Shown piece after piece: positions 12,527 through 24,532 of a stretch of 64,000 nt of DNA (positions are counted from its first letter, which is position 1; each line of letters begins with the position of its first letter). The notes beneath the pieces are model-generated. The model saw only the letters and a program-made list of their open reading frames with translations. It did not search any database and had not been told where the DNA came from. Source of the stretch: Gaeumannomyces sp. JS-464 (lineage: Eukaryota > Ascomycota > Sordariomycetes > Magnaporthales > Magnaporthaceae); NCBI GenBank assembly GCA_002197995.1, contig NGZR01000002.1, forward strand, positions 7,502,001-7,566,000. The letters run 5' to 3'. Position numbers and translations under genes: made by a program.

Positions 12527-13783
12527 ACGTAAGTTATTACCTTATCGCGCAAACCACATTATCGCGCGTTTTTTTTATTGCAACTCGCGTTTTTCACTTT
12601 TAATATTAATTTTTTAACAGTTATAAATGGTATTAAAATTTAAAAAAGCTAAAATTATTTTCGTTATATAAGTAATTTAAGTTAATCGGGGATTAAATTT
12701 GCGTTTAGCAATTAAAATTTATAATATTTTTAAATCCACGTTACGCGATTAACGCGCCGGTTAAATTGCTCGACGCGATTAGGTGTTTAAATTACGAAAA
12801 TTAACGGAATCCGAAAAAAAGCGCTTGTTAAATATATATTTAAACTGGATTTTCGCGCATTCCTTTCTTAGCCTTTTGGTATTAAAAATATAACTAATTA
12901 ATTATTTGCTAAACGTAACGCGAGCACTGTTAAAACCAATTAGGTCGCGAAGTTCGTTAAACGCCGCCTGGAGTTTAACACGCGTTAAATTCGAAAGTAT
13001 AATTATTAAAAAAACAAATGCGAAAATCCTAAGCTCGTTTTTACGTAATTCGACTTTATACGGAATATTATAAACAAATATAGCATTTAAAGTAACGATA
13101 TTTACAATTTCGACGAAATTAGCTTTTTTATAAATATAATTACAGCCGTTATAGTTATTATAACGTTAAAAAGCCGTAGTAAAACAAAGCTAATTTAATT
13201 TAATAACCGGGAATAGGTTATAATTATTTAAAAGGTTAATTATTACGGTTAAGCGATTTTTTTTATTATCGTTAAAAGGTAATACCATTTGGCCAATTGG
13301 TATTTAAAAACCGGCTTTTTACGCGATTAGGTTATTGCAATAAATTTTAACAGGTGGATTACGAACGAGCTTGGTTTGCAATAAGTTTAGCATTTCGATA
13401 AATATATTGCAATTTATTCCACGGGATTTTATCGTTTATTAATGCTAAACGGTTACGAAAGTTACTATTTAACGAATTTCGAGCTTTATTGCTAAAAATA
13501 TAACATTATTACGCTTTATATGCCTTTATATTCGTTTTACTTTTTTTAACCATTTAACGTTAAATGTTTTAACCCGTTAAAAAAGCGTACAGTTAATAAA
13601 TCGAAAGTTTAATAAAGTTACACGTTAATTACGTAATTAAAATCGAGTTTTTTTCGGCGTTTAAAGCGTTATTTTTTAACTTTATAATTAAAAAAACATT
13701 TGTAAAAACTTTTAAAAGGTTAACTTTGCTTTTTTTAATTCGAATTCGGTTTTAAAAAAGCTGGATATAAAACTACAAATTTA

Positions 13784-15549
13784 TTATTAGTTATACTGCC
13801 GTTATGTTTGTAAAAACCTCGGTGCTTTTGCTGTTTTTATATACATGTAAAAACCTTTAAACTCGTTTCCGGGTGCGGTCCGCATCCGGCTCGGTGGCTT
13901 AAAAGTAAAAACCATATTTGCTTTTCGTATACAGTTTTTGCTGTGTTAAACAGTGGTGCCGTTTGCTTAGTTTCTGCGACTGCTTTTAAAGGTTCCATCG
14001 CGAAAGCGTTTTTATAATTAATAGTAACAATAGGAAAATACGCAAAGGAAAAATTGTAAAGAATGCATATTGCGCTTAGGTAGCGCCCCGGTGCCGGGTT
14101 TTTTTTTTTTGTAGTAATATTGGTAGTGGTGGTGTTAGTTCGGTTGGTTGCGGTAATTTAATTGTCCGCGTTCGAGGTTTCCCGGTCCCGCTTCGGTGCT
14201 TAGTCGCGTGGCTGCTCCGTGAGGTTCGGGGGTCGTGGTTAGTTCACTTTTCCTTCCCCTCGTTTTTTGGTGGGGTATTTTCGTTTAGCGTTTTATAGTT
14301 GTTTATGGTTCGGTTTTTTTCCGACTTGGTGGCGTTTTTTTCTTTCCTTTCTTTTTGCGCGTTTTTCTTTTACCTTTTTCGCTGCCTTAAAATCCATTAG
14401 TTTTCCAGTTTTAAACATTATGCGTGCTGCTTTTTTAAATGGTGTGTTTTTTGTTTTCCACAGCTCGAAGTATGCCTTTCGGCTGTCCGTTTATGCCATC
14501 CCGGTGCTATCCCGCTATTTGTCCTAGCACCTTCCCCCGAAAAAATCTTCCTGTCGGACCCACTGTTAGTGGCCGCTAAGGAAACCCGGCTATTTTGGTG
14601 TTGCGGGCCACCAAAATGAGCCGGATGCACAACAGGTTCTAACAGGCCATTTGGCCCTGTTTGAACCGCGTTCTCCGACTCCTTTCAACAACGACGTCGG
14701 CAACGCAACTGGGCCAAAAGAGCAGAAAAAGTAGGCTGGCAAAGGTTCGGGGTGCCTATTGCCAGCTGATGGGAAGGCCTGCACCCTATCGCCCAGGGCG
14801 CGCCTCGCGCGCGCCGAAAACCTTCGACAATCGGGGTGCTCCAACCTCCGCGCATCACCAGACCGCCCTTCGACTTCCTTTTCGCTTTCGCCTCGCGCAC
14901 CGAGCCGAAACGATTCCGAAATGCACAAGAAGACTGCAGGCCGGCAGGCAGTTAGAACACATTGGACGAATAGCCGGCCCGGCCGCCGCCGTCCCCCGCC
15001 ATATACGCGACCCTTTCGGTCGAACACACACGCGACTCCTCCTCGGTCGACCGCACCCACGATACGCACGGCGCAAGATTGGCCTGCTTAGGCTTTTGCT
15101 TAAGCACGCACGCGCAAGATTGGCTTGACGCTCGCGCCTCTGTTTGTTGTCACGCCGGGCTATACTGAAGTATAGGTGGCATCGCACGCGCAAGGTTTTG
15201 TCGCGGCTCTGTTTGCTAGCATGACCGTAAAGGCACGACCTGCACCACGTTGGCAAACCGCGCAGCGTATCGTCAACACGCGATAAACACACAAGGAGCA
15301 TACAGGGTTGGAATTAGGCCTTCCAGCCCCCGAACTTTCTTTCTTTGGCCGGGCTTAGGGGGGACCGTTGCGATCCCCTCCGCTTACACCCGGCCTTGCA
15401 CTTTCCCGGCACTTTGCCGGCCGACTGCTTTCCTCTACCACCAACAGCAGCGCTTACAGCGCCCCGGCGTTTATTCGCCCTTTTGCCGATTGCCCGCTCA
15501 CTAACAAGGAGCGCCGGAATGCGGCCCAAAGACCGTGTGCCTTGGGTAG

Positions 15550-15593
<44 letters not shown>

Positions 15594-16758
15594 CTGGCTT
15601 GCCCTATGGTTTAATTTGTTAGCCGCCTCGATAGCAACATATAGCCTCGTGTCAAGCTTAGGTAGCGCTAGCACGTCATATGCCCCTGGGAGGCAGGGAC
15701 TGGTAGATCCCGACTAGCTGACGTTAAATATACTTTCTTTCTCTCTCTCTCTCGCTATTTGTCCTAGCGGGTGCATTGGGTTAGCACGTGTTATACTGTT
15801 TCCCTTTGTCCGCTATTGCACTCGCACAGCGGCGTTACCGCGTCGGGCACGTTTTTGCTAAATAAAAAAGCATTTAAACCAAGCTTTTCCGTTTTAATTT
15901 AAATTGCTATTAAGCTGTATGCTTTTGGCATTTTTTCGTGGTATTCGATCATTTTTTCCGTAAATAGGGGGTTATTCGCTAAGCACGCGGTTTTATGCCG
16001 GTTCGTTTTTTTACTGCTTTCGTCGAGCTGGCAACTTTTAACTTCCATTTTATTATTACGTTAAGGTTTTAGCGTTTCGCGTGTTTATGTTTAAACTTTT
16101 TTTCGTTTCCGCGGGGGATTAGTTTGCGTTTCGGTTCCGGGGTTGTTTTAAGTCGGTTTTAGCGTTCCGCTTATCCCTTTTTTGCTTGGCCGTTTTAAAG
16201 GTGTGGTTTTTAGCTCCGTTCCCGGTACCTTAACTTTTTAAATCGGCCCGTTACTTTCGCTATCGCTTTGTTAATTCGCTGTGTTATTCCAGTTTCCAGC
16301 CATTTATTTTTTATATTAATTACCTTTTCGTTTAAGTACAAATTTAAGGGTGGCACGTAGGTTTTTGTTTTTAAGTGGGCTAATAACGTCGCTTTATATG
16401 CTCCGGCTACCATTTTAAAGCATGCTCGCTGTTTTTCGCTAACTTTTTGGCCGCGCTTTGGGGTCGGCCCCGTGGTTCGGTTGGAAGGTGGTATGCTGCG
16501 GCTTTATATGCCATTGCGCTTTTGCATATTACTATGTATAATTGTTTCGTTTTAGCGAAGCTGCTTTTTTACGTTACCGCTGCGAGTTTTGTTATCGCTA
16601 GTTGTTGTTTTTCCTGTTTGCTTTTCGCTTGTTTGGTGTGGGCTTTAAAGTTTAATTTGTAATCCAGCCAAATTCCGAAGAATTTCGCCGCTAGCGATGG
16701 TTATACGTGGGTGGCTCCGGTGCGGACCCGGGTTTAGCTCCGGTGCGGACCCGGGTTT
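13784..16758 (-). mobile_element. 5'-truncated Tad1-like LINE (copy B) inside a Fot1 element
   Basis: The 14-bp duplication AAACTACAAATTTA (13,770-13,783 and 16,759-16,772) brackets the insertion. Sequence at 14,230-14,528 and 15,754-16,740 is homologous to 1,600-2,790 of copy A in the same order and orientation, so it is the 3' part of the same LINE family on the minus strand. It is far less AT-mutated than copy A; a 67-codon minus-strand stretch near 16,210-16,413 is still open. At the truncated 5' end a 23-bp unit beginning GCTCCGGTGCGGACCCGGG is duplicated in tandem (about 16,713-16,758). It is itself split by the GC-rich insertion at 14,529-15,753. Confidence 0.85.
14529..15753 (+). mobile_element. 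GC-rich, un-RIPed non-LTR-type insertion
   Basis: A 1,225-bp insertion bracketed by a 15-bp duplication GCTATTTGTCCTAGC (14,514-14,528 and 15,754-15,768). Long variable duplications and a simple-sequence tail (CTTTCTTTCTCTCTC at 15,733-15,753) point to target-primed reverse transcription, with the 3' end to the right. Inside are a run of 39 T (15,553-15,591), a short hairpin (ATTTTGGTG...CACCAAAAT near 14,592-14,617) and a degenerate direct repeat of about 76 bp (GCGCAAGATTGGC ... CTCTGTTTG at about 15,110-15,215). No reverse transcriptase is encoded, so it is a truncated LINE end or a SINE-like element. No RIP signature is visible. Confidence 0.7.
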
Positions 16759-17358
16759 AAACTACAAATTTAAACTTTTTCGAAAAAGCTTTTAAACGAC
16801 GCTAAACTTTAAACTTTTAAAACGCCGCGAATAGTTAAAAAAGCAATTTCGCAATTTAAATATATTAAAACTCGAATTATTAATTATTAAAGCAGTTTTT
16901 TAATACTTATATTAACAGTTATAAACCAAATCGTAAAAAGGACGAAAGTAATAATTTATGGTTTTTTCCAAGTCGAAATGTTTACGTTTAAAAGGCGAAC
17001 GAAGCATTTAACAAACGTTAAAAAGCCAAAAAACAACGTGTTTAATTTAAAAGGTTATTTATTATCGAAAAAGTACGAAATGTTTTAAATTAGTAAAAGT
17101 TAAATGGATAGCTATATTAAAAAATGCGCAATTATAAAGGTTAAAAAAGAAAAGCGACGATAATTCGTTAACGATATAGCATTTGCGGTAAAACGGATAT
17201 AATGCGTGTAAAAAAAAAGTAAAAATGTTTAATATATATAGTTTTAAATAATTTAAATGGATTTTTAGCGTTATTAGGTTGGCATGCGCGTTAATTAACC
17301 GGAGGTTAAGTGTAAATGCGCGATAATGTAATTTGCGCGATAAAGTGGTAATTTACGT

Positions 17359-18396
17359 TATAATAATTATTTTTCGAAAATTAAAATTACGAGTTAAACG
17401 GTTTGCGGTAAATACCGCTTTAATTAAGTTTACGATCGTTACCGTCGCGGTAAAAGCAAAATTTACGTTATTTCGAATAAAACTTATACCTTTTCGTTAA
17501 ATTTACGCGGTGTTTATCGCGATATATTTATTTTTACCCGGGCGACGCGTATTATAAATATAAAAGTGTTATTTCCGGCAAAAGTTAACGCTTTGTTTTA
17601 ATTTAAAAGTTTTTTTTACTTTTTAACGTTAATAGCGAAAGTTAAACCAGGTTAACCAAGTTTAAACTTAATAGCAAGTTTAATAAACGTTAGCTTTTAA
17701 TTAAAAATTTGCTTTTCCCGTTATTTTTAAAGCTTTTTTCGCGGCGTAAACCTAATAATTAATAAATGTAAAATTATTTCGTTCGTAGTTTTTTAATTTA
17801 TTTACGTAAATTACATTTCCGGCTTTTATTTTTATATTAGGCGTTTTAATATTAACTTTTAATTAATATGCTAATAAAAAAGCTTCGCGCCGTTAAAAAA
17901 CGTAAACGAACCGTTTACTTTTCGCGGTTAATTCGCTTATCGAATTTATTTAAAGCGTTAATAAACGCCCCGTGCTTTTTACGCGTCGCGTTGCTTTACC
18001 GGCCGCGGTACGCCCCGCATTTTTTACTAACCGCGGTATTTATAATATTTACGCCCCGGTTTTATAATTATTCGTCGTTTAATTAATAACGTTTTTTAAG
18101 CTCGCGATATTCGCTCGCGTTAAAGCACCCCGCTAGCGAATAGTTACGTTATAAAAACGATATTATTCGCGTTGTTATTATTATTAACTTAATTTATAAC
18201 GGCGAGGCGAATTTAAACGACGGGAAAAGCGAGTTTTATAACGCTTGTATTAACTGCCGTTAAAAGCGTAACTTAAGTTCGTATTATTTAATAGCGTTTA
18301 AAGTTTTTACTTTTATTTTTACTATAACGAAACGGCGTGCCCTTTTTAATTAAAACCGGCGCGCTTTTTTTTTACTTTATTTAGCGTTTAAATTTA
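17359..18396. other. Unassigned RIP-mutated sequence
   Basis: AT-rich, CpG-retaining sequence between two transposons. A 72-codon open frame at 17,868-18,086 is Lys/Arg-rich and probably chance. No match to other repeats in the window was seen. Confidence 0.5.
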
Positions 18397-20228
18397 ACGT
18401 AATTTAACAGCGAGTGGATTACCGCAGCGAATGAATTACCCATACTCGACTTTCGGTTAATTAACGCGCATGCTAACCTAATAACGCCAAAAATCCATTT
18501 AAACTATTCGGAATTATATACATCGGACGTTTTTACTTCCTTTTAGCAAATGCGCGCATTATATCCGGTTTTGCCGCAAGTGCCACATCGCTAACGAGTT
18601 ATCGTCGCTTTCCTTTTTTAAACTTTTATAATCGCGCATTTTTTGCTATAACTACCTATTTAGCTCCTTTTGGTTTAAAGCATTTCGTACCTTTTCGATA
18701 ATATGTAACCCTTTTTATCGAACAGCGTTTTTTTAGCTTTCCGGCGTTTGTTTAGCGTTTTATTCGCCTTTCGTAATTTGGAGCACTTTTTTTCCAAAAG
18801 GTTAACTTAATGCATAATTGCTTTAGCCCTTTTCGTTAATTAGTTTATAACTAATAGCATAAGTAATAAAAAACTATTCCGGTAATTGGAAATCCGAGTT
18901 TTAATATGTTCGAATTGCGAAATTGCGTTTTTAACTGTTTAAAGCGTTTTAAAAGTCCAAAATTCGGCGTTATTTAAAAGCTTTTTTAGGGAAATTAAAG
19001 TTCGTAACTTTACATCCAGCTTTTTAAAACCAATCCGGATTAAAAAATAAAGCTAGCTTTTTAAAAACCTTTTCGAATGTTTTTTCGGTTATAAAGTTAA
19101 AAATGCCGTTTTAAATGCCGAAAGGAACTCGATTTTAATTATATAATTAACGTGTAACTTTATTAAATTTTCGATTTATTAACCGTACGCTTTTTTACGG
19201 GTTAAAACACTTAACGTTAAGCGGTTAAAAAAAGTAAAACGAATGCGAAAGCATGCAAAGCGTAATAATGTTATGTTTTTAGCAATAAAGCGTAAAATCC
19301 GTCGAATGTAGCTTTTATGCCCGTTTAGCATTAACAAACGATAAAAGCCTTTTATACGCGATATTATATATTTATCGAAATGTTAAATCCATTTTAAGCC
19401 GAGTTCGTTCGTAATTTATTTATTAGCATTTATTAAAATAACCTAGTCGCGTAAAAAGTCGGTTTTTAAATACCAATTAGCTAAATAGTATTACCTTTTA
19501 ACGATAATAAAAAAAGGGATTACTTAGCCGTAATAATTAACTTTTTAAATAATTATAACCTATTTCCGCTTGCTAAGCTAAACCAGTTTTGCTTTACCAC
19601 GGCTTTCCGATATTGTAATAATTAAACGGCGGCGATTATACTTATAAAAAGCCGGTTTCGTCGAAATTATAAATATCGTTATTTAAAATGCCATATTTAG
19701 CTATAATGTTCCGTATAAAGTCGAATTATGCAAAACGAGCTTAAAATTTTCGCATTTAGCCTTTTAATAATCGTATTTTCGGAATTTAACGCGTGCCGAA
19801 TTCCGGGCGGCGTTTAACGAACTTTTTAACTTAGAACTTGCCGACGGTGCCCGCGTTGCGTTCGGCGAGCAATCGGTTAGCTATAGCTTTAATACTAAAA
19901 AGCCGGGGAGGAAACGCGCGAAAATCCAGCTTAAATATGTATTTAATAAGCGCTTTTTTTCGGATTTTGTTAATTTTTGTAATTTCGGCATAGTGTTACG
20001 TCGAGCTGGTTAGCCGCTTTTACGCCGGGCAAAGGTTAAATAGTTAACCGCGTAAATTTTAACGGCATTTTAAACGTTTAACTTTGGATTTAAATTAATA
20101 GCATAAAAAGCTAAAATAACTTTGCTTTCGTCGCTTATATTGCTATTATTTGCTGTGGAAATATTTACGGGTAAAGTTTAATTAACGCGTAAACGCGTAT
20201 CGGTAATCCACTCGCTGTTAAACTACGT
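18397..20228 (-). mobile_element. Fot1/pogo transposon, TIR type 2, 1,832 bp
   Basis: Both ends read ACGTARTTTAACAGCGAGTG toward the inside and are flanked by TA (18,395-18,396 and 20,229-20,230). The transposase runs on the minus strand: NFDETGF at about 19,651-19,675 (catalytic Asp and Glu kept in this block), a KSH-like block near 19,310-19,340 and the C-terminal part near 18,850-19,130. Stops occur throughout. It shares its terminal-repeat type with the truncated copy at 7,282. Confidence 0.87.
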
Positions 20229-20486
20229 TAACGTTTTCGTATTTATTAAATATTAATGCGGGTTAATTTGCTTTTATAAATTTTTTTAATATTAACGTTT
20301 TACGTTTTTTCCTTTTTATTTCTTTTACCGCGTAATTTAATTATGTTATTTTTAAACGGTTTTCCCACGCTTTTTGCAATTTTTATTACTTTTTAAACTT
20401 AAGCTGTTATTTTTCCGGGCGTTACTTTATTAAGCTTTAAACTTTTTTAACGCTGTTATTTTAATAAAGTTTTTTAAAAAGTATTA

Positions 20487-22334
20487 ACGTAATTTATTAA
20501 TAAGCGATATATATTAATAAACGATACACTTAAACCTAACTTTTGGTTAATCGATTCGCATGCTAACTTAAAAACGCTAAAAATCCATTTAAACTACTCG
20601 AAATTATATATCGGACATTTTTACATTTTTTTAGCAAATGCGCGCATTGTGTCCGGTTTTGCCGCAAATGTTACATCGCCGACAAATCGTTATCGCCTTC
20701 CTTTTTTAACCTTTATAATCGCGCATTTTTTACTATAACTATTTATTTAGCTTTTTTTAGTTTAAAACATTTCGTACCTCGTTTAATAAATAACCTTCCA
20801 AATTAAATACGTGTTTTTTTAACCTTCCGGCGTTTATTTAATGCTTTATTCGCCTTTTATAATTTGGAGCACTTTTTTTTTAAAAGGTTAACCCGATATA
20901 CTTACTTTAGCTTTTTCGTAATTGGTTTACAATTATTAACATAAATAACGAAAAACTACTCCGGTAATTAAAAATCCGAATTTTAATATATTCGGATTGC
21001 GAAATTGCGTTTTTAGCTATTTAAAGCGTTTTTAAAGTCCAAAGTTTAGCGTTGTTTAAAAGCTTTTTCGAAGGAGTTAAAATTCGTAACCTTACATTTA
21101 GCTTTTTTAAAACCGAATTCGGATTAAAAAGAGCAAAATTAGCTTTTCGGAAACTTTTTTAAATGTTTTTTTCGGTTATAAAGTTAAAAAATGCCGCTTT
21201 AAACGCCGAAAAAAACTCGACTTTAATTACGTGGTTAACGTATAACTTTATTAAATTTTCGATTTGTTAACCGTACGCCTTTTTTAACGGGCTAAAACAT
21301 TTAACATTAAGCGGTTAAAAAAAGCAAAACGAATATAAAAGCATGCAAAACGTAATAATATTATATTTTTAGTAATAAAGTTTAAAATCCGTTAAATGGT
21401 AGCTTTTATGCCCGTTTAGCATTAACAAACGATAAAACCTTTTTTTGCGAGCTGCAATATGTTTATCGAAATACCGGATCCATTTTAAGCCGAGCTCGTT
21501 CGTAATTCACCCGTTAAAACTCGTTAAAATAACCTAATCGCGTAAAAAGTCGGTTTTCGAATACTAATTAGCCAAATAGTACTACCTTTTAACGATAATA
21601 AAAAAAATCGCTTAACCGCAATAGTTAACCTTTTAAATAACTATAACCCATTTTCGATTGTTAAATTAAATTAGCTTTACTTTATTACAACTTTTTAATA
21701 TTATAATAATTATAACGGTAATAATTATACCTATAAAAAAGCCGGTTTTATTAAAATTATAAATATCGTTATTTAAAATGCCATATTTAACTAATATTTT
21801 ATATAAAGTCGAATTAAGCAAAAACGAGCTTAAGATTTTCGCATTTGGCTTTTTAATAGTCGTATTTTTAAATTTAACGCGTGCCGAGCTCCGGGCGGCG
21901 TTTAACGAACTTTTCAATTTAGCATTTGCCGATAACGTTCGCGTCGCGTTTAGCGAGCAGTTAATTAGCTATATTTTTAACACCAAAAGGCCGGGGAAAA
22001 AACGCGCGGAAATCCAGCTTAAATATGTATTTAATAAACGTTTTCTTTTCGGATTCCGTTAATTTCCGTAATTTGGGCATAGTATTACGTTAAGCAAGCC
22101 GGCCGCGCTTTCGTTTAGCGAAAGTGGCGAACGCGACCGAATAAATTTTAACGGCGGCCCGAATGCTTAGTTTAAAATTCGATCGTAAAGTTTAAAAAGC
22201 GAAAATTAATCCACTTTCGTTATTTTAATTTGCTATGCTTGTTAGTAAAAAAATTGGAAGTAAAAAAAAACGTATCGCGTTTTTCGCGATTCGTATATCG
22301 TTTATTAATGTATATCGCTTATAATAAATTACGT
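20487..22334 (-). mobile_element. Fot1/pogo transposon, TIR type 1, 1,848 bp
   Basis: Ends ACGTAATTTATTAATAAGCG (left) and ACGTAATTTATTATAAGCGA (inverted right), flanked by TA (20,485-20,486 and 22,335-22,336). These match the copy at 10,260-12,121. Transposase on the minus strand. In the first catalytic block NFDETGF has become NFNKTGF (about 21,740-21,760), exactly the Asp-to-Asn and Glu-to-Lys changes that G-to-A mutation gives. Inactive. Confidence 0.87.
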
Positions 22335-22336
22335 TA

Positions 22337-22620
22337 GCCCGTTTTATCGTAATTGGTTTATTTTATTAATGTTTATTTTTTCCTTTTTTTACGTTTTTAA
22401 CAATTAAAATCTTTTTTATTAAAAATTCGTTTTAAAGTTTCCCGTTTTAAAAAAATAGTATTAATATTAAACCGGGTTATATATTTGTGTTTTTTTAATT
22501 TAAAAACGGGTTATTTATTACACGTTGCATTAATTTTATATAAAAATTAAAGTAAATACCTTACAATACGTTTAATATAACATTAAATGGGTTAAATACC
22601 GTTATTATTTTAAATTTATT
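22337..22620. other. AT-rich spacer
   Basis: About 280 bp between two TA-flanked elements. Nothing was recognised. Confidence 0.5.
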
Positions 22621-22622
22621 TA

Positions 22623-24480
22623 ACGTGGTTTATTAATAAATGGGCTATATTAATTAATAGGTTATAACACCCCGACTTTTAATTAATTAACGCGCATGCT
22701 AACTTAATAACGCTAAAAATCCATTTAAACTACTCGGAATTGTATACATCGAACGTTTTTACTTCCTCCTGGTAAATGCGCGCATTATGTCCAGTTTTGC
22801 CGCAAGTGTCATATCGCCGACGAATCGTTATCGCCCTTTTTTTTAACCCTTATAATCGCGCATTTTTTACTATAGCTATCCATTTAACTTTTTTTGGTTT
22901 AAAGCATTTCGTACTTTTTCGACAGTATATAACCCTTTTTATCGAACACGTGTTTTTTTGGCCCTCCGGCGTTTGCTTAACGCTTCGTTCGCCTTTCGTA
23001 ACTTAAAGCACTTTTCCTTTAAAAAGGTTAACTTAATGTATAATTACTTTAGCCCTTTTTATTAATTGGTTTACAACTAATAACATAAGTAACGAAAAGC
23101 TGCTTTAGTAATTGGAAATCCAAGCTTTAATATGTTCGAATTGCGAAATTGCGTTTTTAGCTATTTAAAGCGTTTTAAAGGTTTAAAGTTCGGCGTCGTT
23201 TAAAAGCTTTTTCGAAAAAGTTAAAATTCGTAACCTTACATTTAGCTTTTCCAAAACCGAATCCGAATTAAATGGAATAAAGCCAGCTTTTCGAAAGCTT
23301 TTCCGGATATTTCCTTTGGTTATAAAAGCAAAAAATGCCGTTTTAACGCCGAAAAAAACTCGACTTTAATTACGTGGTTAACGTATAACCTTATTAAATT
23401 TTCGATTTATTAACCGTACGTTTTTTTAACGGGCTAAAACATTTAACGTTAAGCGGTTAAAAAAAATAAAACGAATGCGAAAGTATGCAAAGCGTAATAA
23501 TGTTATATTTTTAGCAGTAAAGCTCGAAATCCGTCGAATAGTAGCTTTCGTAGCCGTTTAGCATTAACAAATGATAAGGGCCATTTGCGCGCGATGCTAT
23601 ATGTTTATCGAAATGCTAAATCCATTTTAAACCGAGCTCGTTCGTAATCCACTTGTTAAAATTCGTTATAATAACTTAATCGCGTGGAAAGTCGGTTTCC
23701 GAATACCAATTAGCCAAATAATACTGCCTTTTAACGATAATAAAAAAGGGATTGCCTAACCGCAATTGTTAACCTTTTAAATAACTATAACCCATTTCCG
23801 GTTGCCAAGTTAAACCAGCTTTGCTTTGCTACGGCTTTCCGATGTTATAATAATTATAACGGCGGCGATTATGCTTATAAAAAAGCCGGTTTCGTCGAAA
23901 TTGTAAATGTCGTTATTTAAAATGCTATATTTAGCTATAGTATTTCGCATAAGGTTAAATTAGGCAAAAACGAGCTTAGGATTTTCGCATTTGGCCTTTT
24001 AGTAATCGTACTTTCGAATTTAGCGCGTGCCGAGCTCCGGGCGGCGTTTAACGAACTTTTTAACTTAGCGCTTACCGACGGTACCCGCGTCGCGTTCGGC
24101 GAGCAATCGGTTGGTTATATTTTTAACACTAAAATACCGAGGAGGGAATGCGCGAAAATCCAGCTCGAATATGTATTTAATAAGCGCTTTTTTTTCGGAT
24201 TCCGTTAATTTCCGTAATCCGGACATAGTGTCGCGTTAAGCAGGTAAGCCCCGCTTTTAACGCGTTAAAGTTATTTTCGCGATCGAATAAATTTTTGCAA
24301 CTTCCTTTATGCTTAATTTTAAGTTAAATTGTAAAGCCCGAAAGGTAAGCATTACCCGGCTTTCGTCGTTTTTTATTAATATTGTTATAGGCGGAGGAAT
24401 TGGTCGCGAAAAAAAAAGTGTCGCGTGGTTGCGTGTCGTGGCTTATTAACTAATGTGGCCTATTTACTAATAAACCACGT
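22623..24480 (-). mobile_element. Fot1/pogo transposon, TIR type 4, 1,858 bp
   Basis: Ends ACGTGGTTTATTAATAAATG (left) and ACGTGGTTTATTAGTAAATA (inverted right), flanked by TA (22,621-22,622 and 24,481-24,482). The transposase is on the minus strand with the NFDETGF block at about 23,885-23,910. Interior identity to the type 1-3 copies is high although the subterminal sequence differs. Stops throughout. Confidence 0.87.
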
Positions 24481-24532
24481 TATACATTTTATAATAAACT
24501 TTATTAATTAAATTTTTATTTATTACTATATA

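Larger units (their letters stand above)
12527..17358 (+). mobile_element. Fot1/pogo transposon, TIR type 3, split by a LINE
   Basis: The left end ACGTAAGTTATTACCTTATC and the inverted right end ACGTAAATTACCACTTTATC are flanked by TA (12,525-12,526 and 17,359-17,360). Near each end TTATCGCGC occurs twice. The element proper is 12,527-13,783 plus 16,773-17,358, which totals 1,843 bp, the normal family length. It is interrupted by a LINE with a 14-bp target duplication. The transposase block NFDE is at about 13,105-13,130; stops are frequent. Confidence 0.87.

Noticed and set aside
14590..15128. Arg/Pro-rich ORFs on both strands of the GC-rich insertion
   Set aside because: They overlap on opposite strands, contain no transposase or RT motif, and reflect high GC content.
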